DNA from: Amyelois transitella
Taxonomy: Eukaryota > Arthropoda > Insecta > Lepidoptera > Pyralidae
Assembly: GCF_032362555.1 (NCBI RefSeq)
Contig: NC_083529.1
Location: 558,001 to 622,000 of the forward strand
Reading direction: 5' to 3'
Length of the DNA: 64,000 bases
Made by a program: the position numbers and the translations under genes. The stretch's first letter is position 1; each line of letters starts with the position of its first letter. Below the pieces are notes generated by a model. That model was not told the DNA's origin. It saw nothing but the letters and a program-made list of their open reading frames with translations, and searched no databases. Below are positions 60,671-64,000 of this stretch, piece by piece.

Positions 60671-60989
60671 TTAATTTACGGCTCTACTTAAATATACATA
60701 GTTTAAGTTACTGTAAGTAGGTACAATTTTATAATGTAAATTAAGTGATTTATTTAAAAAATAAATTCATTGGAAACATATATTTTTCTTCTTTTTTTAA
60801 ATACCATAACGGATATTTTTACATTTCTTGGCATTTTTGTTTATTATAAGCAAAGGAAAGAGTGAAATTGTTATTATACTAAAGTTTCACGTGTTTATAA
60901 ACAATAATGTATTAAAACAACATACTTACGGACAAGTCTTCTTTTACGAATAATAAGTTAGTTTGTGTGATTCGCATGATAAGTACAAT

Positions 60990-63935
60990 ATGTGGAATAT
61001 ATTTAAAGAATTTAAAATAAGTTACGGAAAAGTCTTAGGGACTTTAGTAGCGTCCTTCTTTTTAATAAAGGGTAAGTCAGTAGTATTTTTTAATATTTAG
61101 TCTTATGTATCCATATTGATACCTATTACCCAAGCTTAATAATCATGTCGTGTGGTTTTAGGCACTTTATTCATTCATACATATGATCATGACTATTTCC
61201 CTTGCGGGGTTGACAGAGCCAGCAGTCAGTCAGTTGAGCTGAAACGCTTAATGATAGAATTGAGATTCAAATATTGACAGGTTGCTAGCCCATCGCCTAA
61301 AAGAATCCCAAGTTTATAAGCCTATCCCTTAATCGCCTTTACGGCGTCCGTATCATCTTTATTCTATGGAAGTGAAAGCCGAAATAACCTCGTCTGTAAA
61401 ATATTACAGTTTCTTCTATATTGGCACTAAAAATGGACCTTATAGACTGCGGTATAGATAACAGCGCTAAAGTTCAAGTTGGTGATGTGGAAATCAAAGA
61501 GTACCCTTGGGTTGGGATACTGTATTATATGAATCGTGAGTAAAAAAGTTTTTTAAGATCTATAACATTCTAAATCAGAAAATCTTTCGTTTAAAAAGCT
61601 GCACCAATTTTTGACATTTGGTATCTCTTCACGGGCTATTAAGAGAACTAGCAGTGCCCGCGACTTCATTCGTGTGGAATAGTTATTTTGGGCATCATTG
61701 AAGCCCTCAAGGATGAATCATTTTCCCCGTTTTTTTTTTCACATTCTCCATTATTTCTTCGCTCCTAAAAGTTGCAGCGTGATGTTATATAGCCTAAAGC
61801 CTCGATAAATGGTCTATTCAACGCAAAAAAAAATTTTTCAATTCGAACCAGTAGTTTCTTAGATTAGCGCGTTCAAACAAACAAACTCTTCAGCTTTATA
61901 ATATTAGTATCTATAGATGATGATTTTCAGATGGTGAAGCTGGGGAACAGCGCGCAGTGACGACGGTAGCTTTGATACACGTTCTCTTTGTAATAGCCCC
62001 AGCCGCTGATGTGGGGCCGATGCCTAAAAATGATTTCAGGTACCTACGTATACTTCTTTTTATTTATTTTTTTATTTTATTTGTTACTAGCTGACCCGGC
62101 AAACGCTGTTTTGCCAATTATTTTTATATATTATTGCGGAACCCTATTTTTTTCCGAAATAAAATATAGTCTATGTTACTCGTGGATAATGTAGCTTTCG
62201 AATGGTGAAAGAATTTTTAAAATCGGTCCAGTAGTTTTTGAGCCTATTCATTACAACCAAACAAACAAAGTTTTCCTCTTTATAATATTAGTGTAGATCA
62301 CTCTAAGTTTGTTTATCACTTGTGCAAAGCAGCTTCCTGGTTTGTGTGCTATTTGATGCATCTTCAAGCCAGGTTGCTAGTGTTTTATGTAATGTGATGA
62401 CGCAAATGGTTTATTCTATATATTGGACGGCCTCTGTGGCGCAGCGGTAGTACGCTTGTCTATGTCACCGGAGGTCCCGGGTTCGAATCCCGGTCAGGGC
62501 ATGATGAGAAAAGAACTTTCTTTGATTGGCCTGGGTCTTGGATGTTTATCTATATAAGTATTTATTATAAAATAAAGTATCGTTGAGTTAGTATCTCGTA
62601 ACACAAGTCTCGAACTTACTTCGAAGCTAACTCAATCTGTGTAATTTGTCCCGTATATATTTATTTATTTATATTCTTACGTATACTTAGATGGACAGTT
62701 CTTTTTTGTGTAGGTATCTTCAGTCACCTAGAATACCTACGTGGTGAGTTCACAACGTGTAGTGAGGAATAGAACCATTCCATTTCTTTCCCATGTATGT
62801 CGTAAAAGGTAAATAAGGGATAGGCTTATATACTTTCTTGGACTCTTTAAGGTCATGGGCTAGCAACCTCATTAGTAAACAGTTGAACGTGGCCTTTCAG
62901 TCTTTTCAAGACTGTTGGCTCTGTCTACCCCGCAAGGGATATAGACGTATACATAACATTATATGTTATGCTCCGTTACGTTACTAACGTTATGATTATT
63001 ATGTTATTTTGAACGGGATTAGATTATTACAGCGTCTAACGCTAGTGGTAATCCACAGTATCTTTTTTTTATTCCAGTGTCTAAAATAAATCTTCTCTCC
63101 CTTACATGAACTGCGTACATACATATAGTCACATCTTTATCCTTTGCGGGATAGACAGAGCCAACACTCTTGAAAATAGTGACTTGCCACATTCAGGTGT
63201 ATGTTTAAAAGATGGAATTGAGATTCAAATAGTGACAGGTTACTAGCCCATCGTCTGCAAGAAGAATTCAATACATGAATTTGTTAACTAGATAATTAAT
63301 TATAATTGTAATTTTCAGAGCCAACACACGCGTCCTGCTTGCATATAGTCACATATATATATATTATATATCCTTTGCGGGGTAGACAGAGCCTACAGCT
63401 TTGAAAGTACTGAAAGGCCACATTCAGCTGTATGTTTTAAAGATGGAATTGAGATTCAAATTATGACAGGTTGCTAGCCCATCGTCTGCAAGAAGAATTC
63501 AATACATGAATTGGTTAACTAGATGATCTATACTAATATTATAAAGCTGAAGAGTTTGTTTGTTTGTTTGAACGCGCTAATCTCAGGAACAACTGGTTCG
63601 AATTGAAAAATTATTTTTGTGTTGAATCGACCATTTATTGAGGAAGGCTTTAGGCTACATAACATCACGCTGCAACTATAAGGAGCGAGGAAATAATGGA
63701 AAATGTGAGAAAAACGGGGGAAATTATTCATCCTTGAGGGCTTCAATGATGTCCAAAAATCGCGGGCACAGCTAGTTAATTATAATTGTAATTTTCAGAG
63801 CCAACACCCGCGTCCTGCTCGGCGACAAGTGGAACGGGGAGGAGCGGCGCGTGCGCAGCTACGTGCTGCACCCCGAGTACGGGCAGACGTACAACACGAT
63901 CGCGCTCGTTCAGCTCAGAGAATCTGTTTTATTAA
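60990..63935 (+). CDS. Serine-protease homologue (trypsin fold, catalytic residues lost), 5' part
   Basis: Exons 60990-61071, 61410-61535, 61931-62039 and 63799-63935 join in phase (151 residues so far) and the gene leaves the window. The first exon, MWNIFKEFKISYGKVLGTLV and then ASFFLIK, is a signal peptide or anchor. VQVGDVEIKEYPWVGILYYM is the S1-family start; LIHVLFVIAPAADV stands where TAAHC is expected, so the catalytic His is missing; LHPEYGQTYNTIALVQL stands where NDIALL is expected, so the catalytic Asp is Thr. Such secreted pseudo-proteases act as cofactors in insect immunity and clotting (family knowledge). The third catalytic residue lies outside the window. The activation cleavage site is not typical. 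Confidence 0.5.
61152..61360 (-). mobile_element. Family B repeat, reverse
   Basis: Reverse copy in intron 1 of the serine-protease homologue, ending 50 bp before its exon 2. Confidence 0.5.
61650..61915 (+). mobile_element. Family D repeat copy
   Basis: Same repeat as 9800-10080 (head cgcgacttcattcgtgtgga, end ctttataatattagtatcta). It ends about 15 bp before exon 3 of the serine-protease homologue (61931). Confidence 0.5.
62427..62672 (+). mobile_element. tRNA-derived SINE (family A)
   Basis: Full-length and little diverged from 19537-19790, in intron 3 of the serine-protease homologue; another repeat end (62090-62300) lies just upstream. Confidence 0.5.
63116..63820 (+). repeat. Tandem duplication of the exon 4 acceptor region
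   Basis: 63116-63343 is repeated at 63344-63820. Both contain a reverse family B part, catcgtctgcaagaagaatt, and taattttcagagccaacac followed by the first bases of exon 4 (cgcgtcctgct). The first copy breaks off after about 26 nt of exon. The second copy is intact but carries a family D insertion (63533-63775). Confidence 0.5.
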
Positions 63936-64000
63936 GTATGTGTAAATATATAAAGAATGATTTATCATAAAATGAGGGTAGGTATAGCAGTTAATTTCAC

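Overview
The window is nuclear DNA of an insect, almost certainly a lepidopteran (moth or butterfly). The evidence is small exons with GT-AG introns, insect-type orthologues, and very many short interspersed repeats of the kinds that crowd lepidopteran introns. The species cannot be named from the sequence. Five host genes can be rebuilt exon by exon with all reading phases consistent: lingerer (lig, minus strand, 23 coding exons, 939-32525), Tipin (plus, 36999-41091), Herpud/Herp (minus, 47641-55269), MED20 (plus, 55889-58175) and the 5' part of a serine-protease homologue (plus, 60990 to beyond the window). lig and Tipin are divergent neighbours; Herpud and MED20 are divergent and share a 619-bp promoter region.

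Layout. 1-938: repeats downstream of lig. 939-32525: lig, which has UBA, RGG, UBAP2-type signature, poly-Q and conserved C-terminal blocks; its introns hold SINE-like repeats, LINE tails, a decayed Jockey-type reverse transcriptase (14.4-16.8 kb), a TIR MITE (18.9-19.4 kb) and several tandem arrays. 32526-36998: 5' non-coding part of lig and the lig/Tipin intergenic region, with a direct duplication of about 240 bp. 36999-41091: Tipin. 43793-47210: a 3.4-kb TIR DNA transposon with an intact two-exon 602-residue transposase-like gene. 47641-55269: Herpud. 55889-58175: MED20, followed by a decayed copy of part of its last exon. 58825-60670: an internally deleted piggyBac element with TTAA target duplications. 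60990-end: serine-protease homologue.

The most unusual feature is in lig. At four separate exons (10, 11, 16 and 20) the 3' end of the exon, its 5' splice site and the start of the following intron have been amplified together as a tandem array: 14 x 119 bp, 12 x 51 bp, 24 x about 133 bp and 6 x 108 bp. The gene therefore carries dozens of near-identical 5' splice sites. In the 51-bp array every donor is in the same phase. In the 108-bp array each full unit could be read as a 51-nt symmetric mini-exon plus a 57-nt intron. A 63-bp satellite with a 438-bp higher-order repeat starts just beyond the exon 18 donor. I cannot tell from sequence alone whether these arrays are used in splicing, are inert, or are partly assembly artefacts; each entry states the decisive test.

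[Form note: the original answer gave no confidence values; the 0.5 on every feature is a uniform placeholder required by the schema, not an estimate.]
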